Positions 20,671 to 26,872 of a stretch of 26,872 nt of DNA are shown piece by piece. The stretch is from an uncultured Opitutaceae bacterium (lineage in GTDB: Bacteria; Verrucomicrobiota; Verrucomicrobiia; Opitutales; Opitutaceae), in the NCBI GenBank assembly GCA_937958045.1, contig CALFXL010000026.1, forward strand, positions 1 through 26,872, read 5' to 3'. Positions within the stretch are counted from its first letter, which is position 1. Each line of letters begins with the position of its first letter. The position numbers were made by a program, and so were the translations under genes. The notes beneath the pieces are model-generated. The model saw only the letters and a program-made list of their open reading frames with translations, searched no databases and was not told the origin of the DNA.

Positions 20671-23574
20671 TTAGCTGCGCAGCGCGCGTCGCAGACAAGC
20701 GAGGAGGCTGAGAGCGCCCAAGAAGTAGAGCGACGGCGAACCGCCGCCATCCACAGGGGCTTCACTGCTCGGCACCTGGCTACTGTCTGACGTCGTTTCG
20801 ATGGTGATCGGCGCAGACACCAGCGTTTCCCCTGACGGCAGCAGCGCGGCTACCGTGAAGTTACCCGCAGTGGCGAAGGAAGCGCCCGAGATCGTGAGGG
20901 TCGAGGCGGTCGCACCGGTAACGTTGAAGTTGTAGCGACGCCACTGGATAGACGCATCTGCCAAGTCGGTGACGGCGTTCAGCGTGAAGCTATCGCCGAC
21001 TTTGACCGAGCTGGCCGAAGCGGTGATAGAGACCGAGCCGCTGACGTTGTCGGGAATGATCGATCCAGCACCAGCAGAGTTACCGGCATAGGTGGTAACC
21101 GAGTCGGGCACCGTGTGGGCGCCGTCCAACTGATAAGCGTAGTTGGGGCTGAACACGGTATCGGTGCCCGCGTTGGCGCTCGGGCTGAACTCGTATGTGT
21201 TCAGGATGCTGCGCATCAGGCCGTTGGTATCGGTACCTTTGCTGAACGGAGCCGTGACACGTGTGTACACATTGTGTTCCGAGAGCAGTTGTGCGTTGTC
21301 GAGCACCGTCGTGGCGCTGGTGTTTCCGAGCGCCGACGCGTCTATGGTCTGGAACAGGTTATTATACATGTGGACCTGGCCATAAGTGGTGACCGGCATG
21401 TGGCTCTGGACGTTGTTCGACCACCAGTTATGATGGAAGGTCACGCGCAGCGGCTTGGTTTCGCCCGTCGGATTGCCGACGAGAGTCGCCTGACGATTGG
21501 CGAGTTCCGAAGAGGAGAAGTAGAACTCACTCCATGCGACAGTGATGTTATCCGCGCCGTTGGTGATCGACAGCGAAGGTGCCGAGCAATCGAAGAACGT
21601 CACGTTGGCGATATATACGCCCGTCGCGCCGGTGATGCTGACGCCCGAACCTGCCGGATTGGTGATGTTGAGGCCGCGGATCACGACGTTTGACGTGCCG
21701 CTGGCGAGTTCAAGGTTACCCACGATCGTGGCCTCACCGTCGATACCTTGGATGGTTTTGTTAGATTTCACGCTGACCTTACCATTCAAGTTGATGGTAC
21801 CGAGAACGGTGACCACCGCGGCGGAGTTGGACTCGACGGCGGTTTTGAAGGCTTCAGCCGTAGTGACGACCGTTTGCGCCTCATCCGCACCACCGGACGT
21901 GCCGGCGGCATAGCCATTTGCACTGAATCCTACCGCCGAATAGCTGAGAGTAAGCGCGGCGGGATTGCTGGTGACGGATCCCGTGGAGTTGGAGACTACT
22001 GCGCGGTACAGCCCGATGTGGGAAGTTTGAGCGCGTGCGATGGTATAGGTCGCGCTGGTTGCTCCGGGAATGTTGGTAAAGGTATCACCATTGTCGGTGC
22101 TCTTCTGCCACTGATAGGAGAGGCCGTAACCGCCGCCCTGCACCGTGAAGCTAGCAGGGTTGCCGGCGACTACATGGGTATCGGAGGGGGAGGCGACGAT
22201 GGTGGGGGGGGCAGGTTCGCCAACGAAGAGGTTGGCGATGGTGCTGGTCGTGGATCCGGCGCTGTTCGTGATGACCACGGAATAGTCTCCTGCGTCGGTG
22301 TACAGAGCGGCGGGAATGGAATAGGTGGCATCAGTGGCACCGGGGATATCGTCGCCGTTCTTACGCCATTGATAAGAAAGTTCGCTGCCGACATCGCCGC
22401 CACCAGTTGCGACGACAGAGAAGGAGGCCGGATCGCCCAACGAGACATTTTGCGGCGCGGGCTGGGTGATGATCTGCGGTGCGACAATGGTCGTGGCGAC
22501 AGCCTCCACCTTAATGGAGTTGAACGCCATGATCTGAGTGGAGCCGTTTGTACCATTGCCGATTAGACGGAAACCGACAGCGAGTGCGTCATACACCACA
22601 CCCATGTGCTGCGAATTGGAACTAATCGCATTACTGGTCCAAGAGACAATTGGCGTTCCTTGCGCGACAGCGCCCGAATAGAGTTCTTGTTTAACGATGA
22701 GGCGGGTGGTGGAGGAACTTGTGGTCTCGCGGGTAATGCGGACTGTCGCCGTATACTGACCGGGAGGAAGAGGCGCCATGCTCGAGTTAAGCGTCGGATT
22801 AAGAGCAGTGCTGTTACCGGCGTAGGCATTTCCATTGGTATTGGCGCTCTGATACCATGCTTGATGGCGTCCGCCTGTTCGGGCAAAGCGGGCCGTGTAA
22901 CCTTTCCAGAAAGGCGGGTAATTGTTATTGATACTGCTCGAAGCATCCGTTTTGCCACCGGCGACCGGGGGATTGGGTTGGTGGACATAGTCGGCCAAGG
23001 GCGAGTCGGGATTGTCTCGTGTGGTCCCTGTATTGCCTGCTCCGCCGGAAGAGCTGTAGAGGCCAAAGTAAAGAACTGTCGCATTGGCGCCATTACCGTT
23101 TGAAGAGTCCGTAAGCAGCTCGGTCTCTGCAGTAAAGGTAGTGGTTAAGAGGATATAATCGTCATGGTTCGCAAGTTTGACGGGATACTTGCTGAAAATC
23201 GCTTGTGCTGTGACATTGATAAACCCGCTTGCGGCCGCGGAAGTATCGGCGGCGATACGGAGCTTGCCGGGCTCGCCTCCAGTTGGAGCGACAATGATCG
23301 GAGTTCCATCCGGATACGCTTGACCCGAGATGATTTGATACGAGGCAGCGTTTAGCGAAGGGTCGCTCGGTGAGAGCGAGTTTACAGTGCTGCCGCCACT
23401 GAAATCGTCGTAGAAGACGGTTATCGGAGTTTGAGCGAGGGCTAGGGACGCTGAGGTCAGTGCTAAGAAAACAGAAGCACCCCAGCGCTTCTTTAAGGAC
23501 GCGGTCGATCGACATACGGTAGGAGGTTGGCTTGGTGAAAGCCCCGCATGTGCAGGATAGGGGCGAGGTGACAT
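20671..23574 (-). CDS. Multimodular surface protein: N-terminal lectin-like domain, Ig-like domains, degenerate PL1 module, CTERM-like tail
   Basis: 967 residues. The N-terminus is long and basic; the hydrophobic core WGASVFLALTSASLALAQ (about 32-49) is the signal peptide. A beta-rich N-domain runs to about 360 and opens ITVFYDDFSGGS. Ig-like domains lie at about 366-455, 455-545 and 846-930. The single PL1-type module (about 550-837) aligns well with the other lyases in this window in the beta-helix frame (VKSNKTIQGIDG, SNVVIRGLNITNPAG). Its functional positions have changed: Ser643, Ala665 and Ser669 where acidic calcium ligands are expected, and His725 (QSHMPVTTYG) and Thr730 where arginines are expected. 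Catalysis by the PL1 mechanism is therefore doubtful; pectin binding is an inference. The tail DGGGSPSLYFLGALSLLACL plus RRALRS is a CTERM-type sorting signal. The start at 23574 is the nearest ATG before the signal; the frame continues open to 23742. Confidence 0.82.
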   Translation of the reverse strand: MSPRPYPAHAGLSPSQPPTVCRSTASLKKRWGASVFLALTSASLALAQTPITVFYDDFSGGSTVNSLSPSDPSLNAASYQIISGQAYPDGTPIIVAPTGGEPGKLRIAADTSAAASGFINVTAQAIFSKYPVKLANHDDYILLTTTFTAETELLTDSSNGNGANATVLYFGLYSSSGGAGNTGTTRDNPDSPLADYVHQPNPPVAGGKTDASSSINNNYPPFWKGYTARFARTGGRHQAWYQSANTNGNAYAGNSTALNPTLNSSMAPLPPGQYTATVRITRETTSSSTTRLIVKQELYSGAVAQGTPIVSWTSNAISSNSQHMGVVYDALAVGFRLIGNGTNGSTQIMAFNSIKVEAVATTIVAPQIITQPAPQNVSLGDPASFSVVATGGGDVGSELSYQWRKNGDDIPGATDATYSIPAALYTDAGDYSVVITNSAGSTTSTIANLFVGEPAPPTIVASPSDTHVVAGNPASFTVQGGGYGLSYQWQKSTDNGDTFTNIPGATSATYTIARAQTSHIGLYRAVVSNSTGSVTSNPAALTLSYSAVGFSANGYAAGTSGGADEAQTVVTTAEAFKTAVESNSAAVVTVLGTINLNGKVSVKSNKTIQGIDGEATIVGNLELASGTSNVVIRGLNITNPAGSGVSITGATGVYIANVTFFDCSAPSLSITNGADNITVAWSEFYFSSSELANRQATLVGNPTGETKPLRVTFHHNWWSNNVQSHMPVTTYGQVHMYNNLFQTIDASALGNTSATTVLDNAQLLSEHNVYTRVTAPFSKGTDTNGLMRSILNTYEFSPSANAGTDTVFSPNYAYQLDGAHTVPDSVTTYAGNSAGAGSIIPDNVSGSVSITASASSVKVGDSFTLNAVTDLADASIQWRRYNFNVTGATASTLTISGASFATAGNFTVAALLPSGETLVSAPITIETTSDSSQVPSSEAPVDGGGSPSLYFLGALSLLACLRRALRS

Positions 23575-23683
23575 CTCAGCAAAGTGGAGGGGTGTGTGAG
23601 CTCCTTGCTGAAAAAGAACGTTAGTGGGCTGAAGAATGAAAGGGATATCATCGGATGGGTGAGCCGATGACAGGGAGGCTGAC

Positions 23684-23712
23684 AGGATGTGTAACGGTAA
23701 CGGCACTGTCAA
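23684..23712 (-). promoter_or_regulatory. Possible promoter of the 967-residue protein gene
   Basis: On the minus strand a perfect TTGACA (complement of 23707-23712) is followed after 17 bases by CATCCT (23684-23689), which matches TATAAT poorly. It lies 110 bases before the chosen start codon, in a stretch with lower GC than its neighbours. The -35 match and spacing are right, but the -10 is weak. Confidence 0.3.
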
Positions 23713-23808
23713 GTAAGCAACCATGCACTCACCCTCGGGCACATTAGAAGTGAAGAAACATCGAATTTGAGAAGGTAGGCATCAAAGGGGGAGGATGCGG
23801 ACGGGCGA

Positions 23809-24726
23809 CTAGCGGCGGAGGAGATGGCGGACGCCTTCGATGGGAGGAGCGGTGATCGCGGTGAGCGCGAGGACGGTGCGGGCGCGGAAGAGTGTTTGCA
23901 CAAACGGGTGCGTGAGAATCGGGCCGCTCAGGCCCGTGGGGAGATGCGCGAGCGCGGTTACGGGAAAGAGTTTTGCGGCGACGCGTTCGGCGAGGGCGAG
24001 CAAGGGCAGGCAGGCTTCGCGAACGATGTGTTGCGCGTGTTCGTCGCCGTGTTCGGCGAGATCGAGGACGGCGGGGGCGAGCGCGGCGATTGGGCGATTG
24101 GGTTCGGGATGTTGGTAAAACCAACGGGTGATCGTGCGTGCGTCGCGGGGGAGCGCGGTGTGTTTTTGGAGGAGTTGGGCAAGGCTGCTGCCGGGCGACC
24201 AGCCTTGGAGCTCGAGCAGGCCGCGGGCGATTGCGAGACGTCCGATTTCGTAGCCGCCGCCTTCATCGCCGAAACGCCAGCCGAGCCCGCCGGCGTAGTG
24301 GATATTTCCCGACGGATCGCGCGCAGCGACGAAGGAGCCGGTTCCGCCGTGAAGGACGAGTCCGGGCTGACCATGCGTGGCGAGCTCGAGGATCGGCACA
24401 GAATCGTCGAGCGCGGCGACGATGCCGAATTCGCGGGAGTCGGTGAGCGCGGCGGCGGTTTCCTGCCAGAACTCGGGCGCGCCGGCCATGCAGAGGAGGG
24501 TGGAGTGAAGCGTGAAGGGCGAAGAGTGAGAGGTGAAAGGGGGAGATGGATGCGAGGGTGAGGTCAGGAGCGCGTGGAGGGCATCGACGAGAATCTCGCG
24601 GGCGCGCTTGGGGCCGACGATGTTGGGGTTGCAACCGGGGGCGAGATGGCGCGCGACGATATCGCCGCGGTCATCGATGAGGATGAGTTCGGTCTTGGTG
24701 CCGCCGCCGTCGACGCCGATTTTCAT
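23809..24726 (-). CDS. BadF/BadG-type sugar kinase (N-acetylglucosamine-kinase-like)
   Basis: 305 residues of the actin-like ATPase fold. The phosphate-1 loop IGVDGGGTKTELILID is at residues 3-18, and LHGGTGSFVAA and GLGWRFGDEGGGYEIGR (about 130-170) are the phosphate-2 and hinge motifs of the BadF/BadG/BcrA/BcrD family. Family members of this length phosphorylate N-acetylglucosamine or glucosamine; the substrate here is not proven. Residues about 55-76 are an odd Ser/Thr/Pro/His/Phe-rich stretch (TSPSHPSPPFTSHSSPFTLH) encoded by a purine/pyrimidine-skewed simple repeat; it looks inserted. The SIS-domain gene lies 100 bases upstream on the same strand, a pairing typical of amino-sugar recycling. 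The start at 24726 puts the nucleotide loop at the N-terminus; 24744 would add six residues. Confidence 0.82.
   Translation of the reverse strand: MKIGVDGGGTKTELILIDDRGDIVARHLAPGCNPNIVGPKRAREILVDALHALLTSPSHPSPPFTSHSSPFTLHSTLLCMAGAPEFWQETAAALTDSREFGIVAALDDSVPILELATHGQPGLVLHGGTGSFVAARDPSGNIHYAGGLGWRFGDEGGGYEIGRLAIARGLLELQGWSPGSSLAQLLQKHTALPRDARTITRWFYQHPEPNRPIAALAPAVLDLAEHGDEHAQHIVREACLPLLALAERVAAKLFPVTALAHLPTGLSGPILTHPFVQTLFRARTVLALTAITAPPIEGVRHLLRR
24499..24564. repeat. Strand-skewed simple-sequence insertion inside the sugar kinase gene
   Basis: The plus strand is almost pure G/A with scattered T (repeats of GTGAAG, GGGCGAAGAGTGAG, AGGTGAAAGG); the minus strand is CT-rich with 'CCTTTCAC', 'TCACTCTTC', 'CCCTTCACGCTTCAC'. 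Its length is a multiple of three and it leaves the reading frame open. This resembles the 'ttcaccctt' microrepeats found between and within genes of many GC-rich bacteria. Boundaries are approximate. Confidence 0.45.
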
Positions 24727-24733
24727 GGCCGGT

Positions 24734-24819
24734 ATTTTAACCACAGAGACGCGGAGAGCACAGAGTTTCGGGGGATCGAGGTTTCGGCTGTGTGTTCTCT
24801 GTGTCTCTGCGGTGAAATT
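24734..24819. repeat. Imperfect inverted repeat of the 'ACCACAGAG...CTCTGTG' type
   Basis: The left arm (about 24734-24765) contains AACCACAGAGACGCGGAGAG and the right arm (about 24790-24819) contains TTCTCTGTGTCTCTGCGGTG. The arms are complementary over roughly 30 bases with several mismatches and enclose about 25 bases. The arms have lower GC than the genes. I recognise this as a dispersed palindromic element seen in many unrelated bacterial phyla. It fills the gap between the SIS gene stop and the kinase start, so if the two genes are co-transcribed it would form a long hairpin in the mRNA. Confidence 0.65.
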
Positions 24820-24826
24820 TCATGGG

Positions 24827-25555
24827 TTACCCGATCAGTTTACTGAGGCGGGTGCGGTATTTTTGAGAAAGCTCGATATTGGCTTCCATGCCGCCGAGGA
24901 GGTTTTGGCTGCGGACGAGCGGGAGCGGATGGCCGTTGTCGCGAAGCCATTCGAGCACGCCCAGCATGAGAAGATTGAGGAGCGTGCAACCGATGAGCGT
25001 CGATGTGGGGCCGGCGAACTGGCCGGGGGTGACTTCCGTGACGGCGTCGCCGGGCACGCCGAGGTTATCGAGCGTGTAGTCGGCGATCGCGTGCAGGTTT
25101 TGGCCGCCGGGATGAACGGTTTTGGCGGTGGTGCTCATGGCGAGCGAAGTGAGGCCGACGACTGTCATGCCTTTTTGTTTCGCGTAGAGAGCGACTTCGA
25201 TGGGCGAGGCGTTTTTGCCGGAGTTGGAGATGACGATGATCGTCTCGCCGGCGCGCAGGCCGTAGTGGTGATCGTGGCGCTGGGCGAGACGCGTGCCGTA
25301 GCCGACGACGTTTTCCGAAAAACCGTAGCCCGGATCGAAGAGGCCGGTGACGGGCATGAGTCCACCGGCGCGGCCGATGATCTCGCGGGCGATCATTTCG
25401 GAGTGTCCGGAGCCGAAGGTGTGCAGCACGCCGCCAGTGGCGATGGACTTGCCGATGATGGGCGCGAGGGCGGCGAGGGTGGCGGCGTTTTTCTCGCGGG
25501 CGCGGGCGAGAAGTTCGATGGATTTGGCGTAGTAGGCGTCGGCGAGGGCGGACAT
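24827..25555 (-). CDS. SIS-domain sugar-phosphate-binding protein (UPF0309-like)
   Basis: 242 residues, a single SIS domain. It opens with a helical N-terminus (MSALADAYYAKSIELLARAR) and has the sugar-phosphate loops LHTFGSGHSEMIARE (about 44-58) and IVISNSGKNASPIEVALYAK (about 107-126), with GLTSLAMSTTAK after them. LGVPGDAVTEV and GPTSTLIGCTLLN near residues 165-190 match the UPF0309 group. Proteins with this fold bind or isomerise phosphosugars, or cleave lactyl ethers (MurQ). No MurQ-type catalytic signature is obvious to me, so only amino-sugar-phosphate handling is inferred. It lies next to an N-acetylglucosamine-kinase-like gene on the same strand, separated by a palindromic repeat. 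No signal peptide; cytoplasmic. Confidence 0.83.
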   Translation of the reverse strand: MSALADAYYAKSIELLARAREKNAATLAALAPIIGKSIATGGVLHTFGSGHSEMIAREIIGRAGGLMPVTGLFDPGYGFSENVVGYGTRLAQRHDHHYGLRAGETIIVISNSGKNASPIEVALYAKQKGMTVVGLTSLAMSTTAKTVHPGGQNLHAIADYTLDNLGVPGDAVTEVTPGQFAGPTSTLIGCTLLNLLMLGVLEWLRDNGHPLPLVRSQNLLGGMEANIELSQKYRTRLSKLIG

Positions 25556-25597
25556 GGGCGGGAGTTTAAACAGCCGGAAGGAGCGATGAAAAGGTCC

Positions 25598-26671
25598 TCA
25601 GAACAGGAGGCTCACACTGATGGAGCCGAACACATCGCGTTTGAGCTGACCGTAGAATTCTTTTGTCCGGTAATTTTGGATGTAAGCGATCTGAAGGCCG
25701 CTGACGGAGCCGAGGCGTGCAGGCGTACGGAGGACGATGCCGGCGTTGAGGTCGGCGACGATGGGGCGTTTGTCGACGGAGCGACTGGCGCGCCACGTGT
25801 TGCCATCGAGGAAAATGTTTCGGGCGACGGCACGCGTTTCTCCACTGACAAAAAAGTACGCGCTGCTGCGCCGTGCGGGCGCTTCATCGCCGCCCGCGGC
25901 GCGGATGAGATCGGCGCCAAAATCGTCCGGCAAACGCCAGCCGATGCGCGCGCCCAGACCGCCGGCGATGTGCGTGTGGACATTACCGAGCGTGACCCCG
26001 TAGCGGCCGATGAGATCGGTGGAGAATTGTTCGCCGCGATCGAGGGGCACGTGGAGGAGACGGTGACGACGCTCCCAACTGAGCTCGATACCGGGTTCGT
26101 TTTTCAGCTGATAATCCCAGCCGTTGGCGCGCGGCACGCCGATGAGATCGTGAAAACCGTTTTGCGTCTCGCGGCCGAGCGCGGCCGGGCCGACGACGCC
26201 CGCGGTGAGGCTGACCATGCGGAGCATTTTCCCGTCGAGCGAGCGCGCCTGAAAATCGAGCGACGCGTAGAGCCAGCCGGCGTAGGGGCGGTCGTTCGGA
26301 TCGGGGTTGGTGGCCTGCGTGTTGGAGGGCGTGAAGAGACTTTGTCCGAGTGAAACGCCGACCTTGTACTGCTGGCGTCGGGCATCGTCGCGCAGCGTGG
26401 GGATGAAACGCGTGACGTTGCGGACGAAGCCGGGCGATTCATCGAGCCGCGTGGTGCCGAGGAAAGAGATTTTGAGACCGTTGGTGTAGTGGCGATCGGT
26501 GCCGGCGAAGTATTTGTCGTTTTCGGTGACAACGGTGAGCGCGCTGGAGCGAAAAAGATCGCGATATCGCGGTACGGTTTCGACGACCGACGAGTCGTCG
26601 GCGGCGGAAAAAGCGGCGATGGGAAATACGGCGAGGGTAAAGAATGCCGGAGAAAAGGCGGCGGGTTTCAT
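25598..26671 (-). CDS. LpxR-like outer-membrane lipid A deacylase (DUF2219)
   Basis: 357 residues. Signal peptide MKPAAFSPAFFTLAVFPIAA (cut near FSA-AD). The mature part has the family motifs TENDKYFAGTDRHYTNGLK (49-67), DRPYAGWLYASLDF (about 127-140), NGFHDLIGVPRANGWDYQLK (about 171-190) and ends in an aromatic strand, GSISVSLLF, typical of a beta-barrel with a C-terminal Phe. LpxR removes the 3'-acyloxyacyl chain of lipid A in a calcium-dependent reaction at the outer membrane; the Asn-Asp pair (51-52) and His174 fall in the motifs that carry the active site. Substrate in this organism is unproven. The SIS gene start is 42 bases downstream of its stop, so the run LpxR-like, SIS, sugar kinase may be one envelope-related transcript. 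Confidence 0.85.
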   Translation of the reverse strand: MKPAAFSPAFFTLAVFPIAAFSAADDSSVVETVPRYRDLFRSSALTVVTENDKYFAGTDRHYTNGLKISFLGTTRLDESPGFVRNVTRFIPTLRDDARRQQYKVGVSLGQSLFTPSNTQATNPDPNDRPYAGWLYASLDFQARSLDGKMLRMVSLTAGVVGPAALGRETQNGFHDLIGVPRANGWDYQLKNEPGIELSWERRHRLLHVPLDRGEQFSTDLIGRYGVTLGNVHTHIAGGLGARIGWRLPDDFGADLIRAAGGDEAPARRSSAYFFVSGETRAVARNIFLDGNTWRASRSVDKRPIVADLNAGIVLRTPARLGSVSGLQIAYIQNYRTKEFYGQLKRDVFGSISVSLLF

Positions 26672-26720
26672 GCGAAGGTGAGTGAGCGCAGTTTAAGCTC
26701 ACGCAGAGCAATAGGAAGAA

Positions 26721-26739
26721 AGGCGGGAAGATTACGCCT
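26721..26739 (-). terminator. Weak terminator-like hairpin after the right-edge gene
   Basis: On the minus strand AGGCG-N9-CGCCT is followed by TTCTTCC. The 5-bp stem extends with wobble and mismatch (26717-26719 with 26741-26743). It lies just past the stop at 26742 and 50 bases before the LpxR-like start. Borderline. Confidence 0.3.
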
Positions 26740-26741
26740 CT

Positions 26742-26872
26742 TTATTTGCCCGAAAGCGAAGCCGCCACCGCCCGGAAACTGGCGAGGCCGGCTTCGATGT
26801 TTTCGATGATGTTTTCGGCGAGGTCGGCCGGCTCGGGCAGGTTATCAAGATCAGCGAGGCTGTCGTCCTTGA
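26742..26872 (-). CDS. C-terminal end of a probable type I restriction-modification methylase (cut by the right edge)
   Basis: Only the last 43 codons are inside the window: KDDSLADLDNLPEPADLAEN then IIENIEAGLASFRAVAASLS and GK, stop. The pattern 'DDSL.D.DNLPEP..LA..I.ENLEA.L..FR..A..L' is one I associate with the C-terminus of HsdM-type N6-adenine methylase subunits. There is no catalytic motif in the visible part, so the call rests on this tail alone. Another protein ending in a similar helix cannot be excluded. Confidence 0.5.
   Translation of the reverse strand, partial: KDDSLADLDNLPEPADLAENIIENIEAGLASFRAVAASLSGK

Noticed and set aside
24727..24826. Promoter or riboswitch between the SIS gene and the sugar kinase
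   Set aside because: The gap is almost wholly taken up by the palindromic repeat, so its structure is better explained as a dispersed element.
24533..26353. Plus-strand open frame of 606 codons across three minus-strand genes
   Set aside because: It spans intergenic gaps and a palindromic repeat and has no domain match. The minus strand has three recognisable families there.
1..26872. CRISPR arrays, tRNA or rRNA genes, insertion sequences, prophage genes
   Set aside because: No regularly spaced direct repeats, no tRNA T-loop signature in a foldable context and no transposase or integrase frame were found by reading both strands.

Overview
The window looks like a chromosomal piece of a GC-rich member of the Verrucomicrobiota, most likely the Opitutaceae. 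The reasons are the TonB-receptor N-terminus with the 'LSPFEVTTDQDRGY' opening, the Ig-like domains of the 'QWKKDG.....ATSA.Y' type, two uncharacterised helical protein families I associate with this phylum, short CTERM-like sorting tails, and the absence of clear Shine-Dalgarno sequences. The assignment rests on protein style, not on a marker gene.

Left flank (1-6916). The N-terminal part of a TonB-dependent receptor runs off the left edge on the minus strand. It is followed by a small four-helix-bundle (DUF2383-like) protein and a SanA/YdcF-like membrane protein, also minus. Divergent from these, on the plus strand, are a four-PAS SpoIIE/PP2C-type phosphatase and a type II NADH dehydrogenase that carries an extra C-terminal cyclic-nucleotide-binding-like fold.

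Centre (7034-23574): a pectin-degradation locus. A probable minus-strand operon runs from 12282 down to 7034: PL1 pectate lyase, helical protein of unknown function, second PL1 pectate lyase, a second unrelated helical repeat protein, and a pectin methylesterase. It ends at a strong intrinsic terminator. Next to it is a 1364-residue multimodular protein (lectin-like N-domain, five Ig-like domains, two PL1 modules, CTERM-like tail). A divergent two-component pair follows: a periplasmic beta-propeller/Y_Y_Y sensor kinase and a NarL-type regulator. Convergent with that pair is a 967-residue multimodular protein with a third surface-type PL1 module. In all there are five PL1 modules. Three keep the acidic calcium-binding and arginine positions expected for catalysis. 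The second module of the 1364-residue protein and the only module of the 967-residue protein have lost most of them.

How it may work together (inference): the sensor kinase detects a pectin fragment in the periplasm and its regulator activates the surrounding genes. The methylesterase removes methyl groups so that the secreted lyases can cut. The two CTERM-tailed proteins probably hold or bind polysaccharide at the cell surface, and the receptor at the left edge may or may not import products. The two interleaved helical proteins are the least explained part of the locus.

Right flank (23809-26872), minus strand: a BadF-type sugar kinase (N-acetylglucosamine-kinase-like), a SIS-domain sugar-phosphate protein, an LpxR-like outer-membrane lipid A deacylase, and the last 43 codons of what looks like a type I restriction-modification methylase. 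I saw no rRNA, tRNA, CRISPR array, insertion sequence or phage gene.
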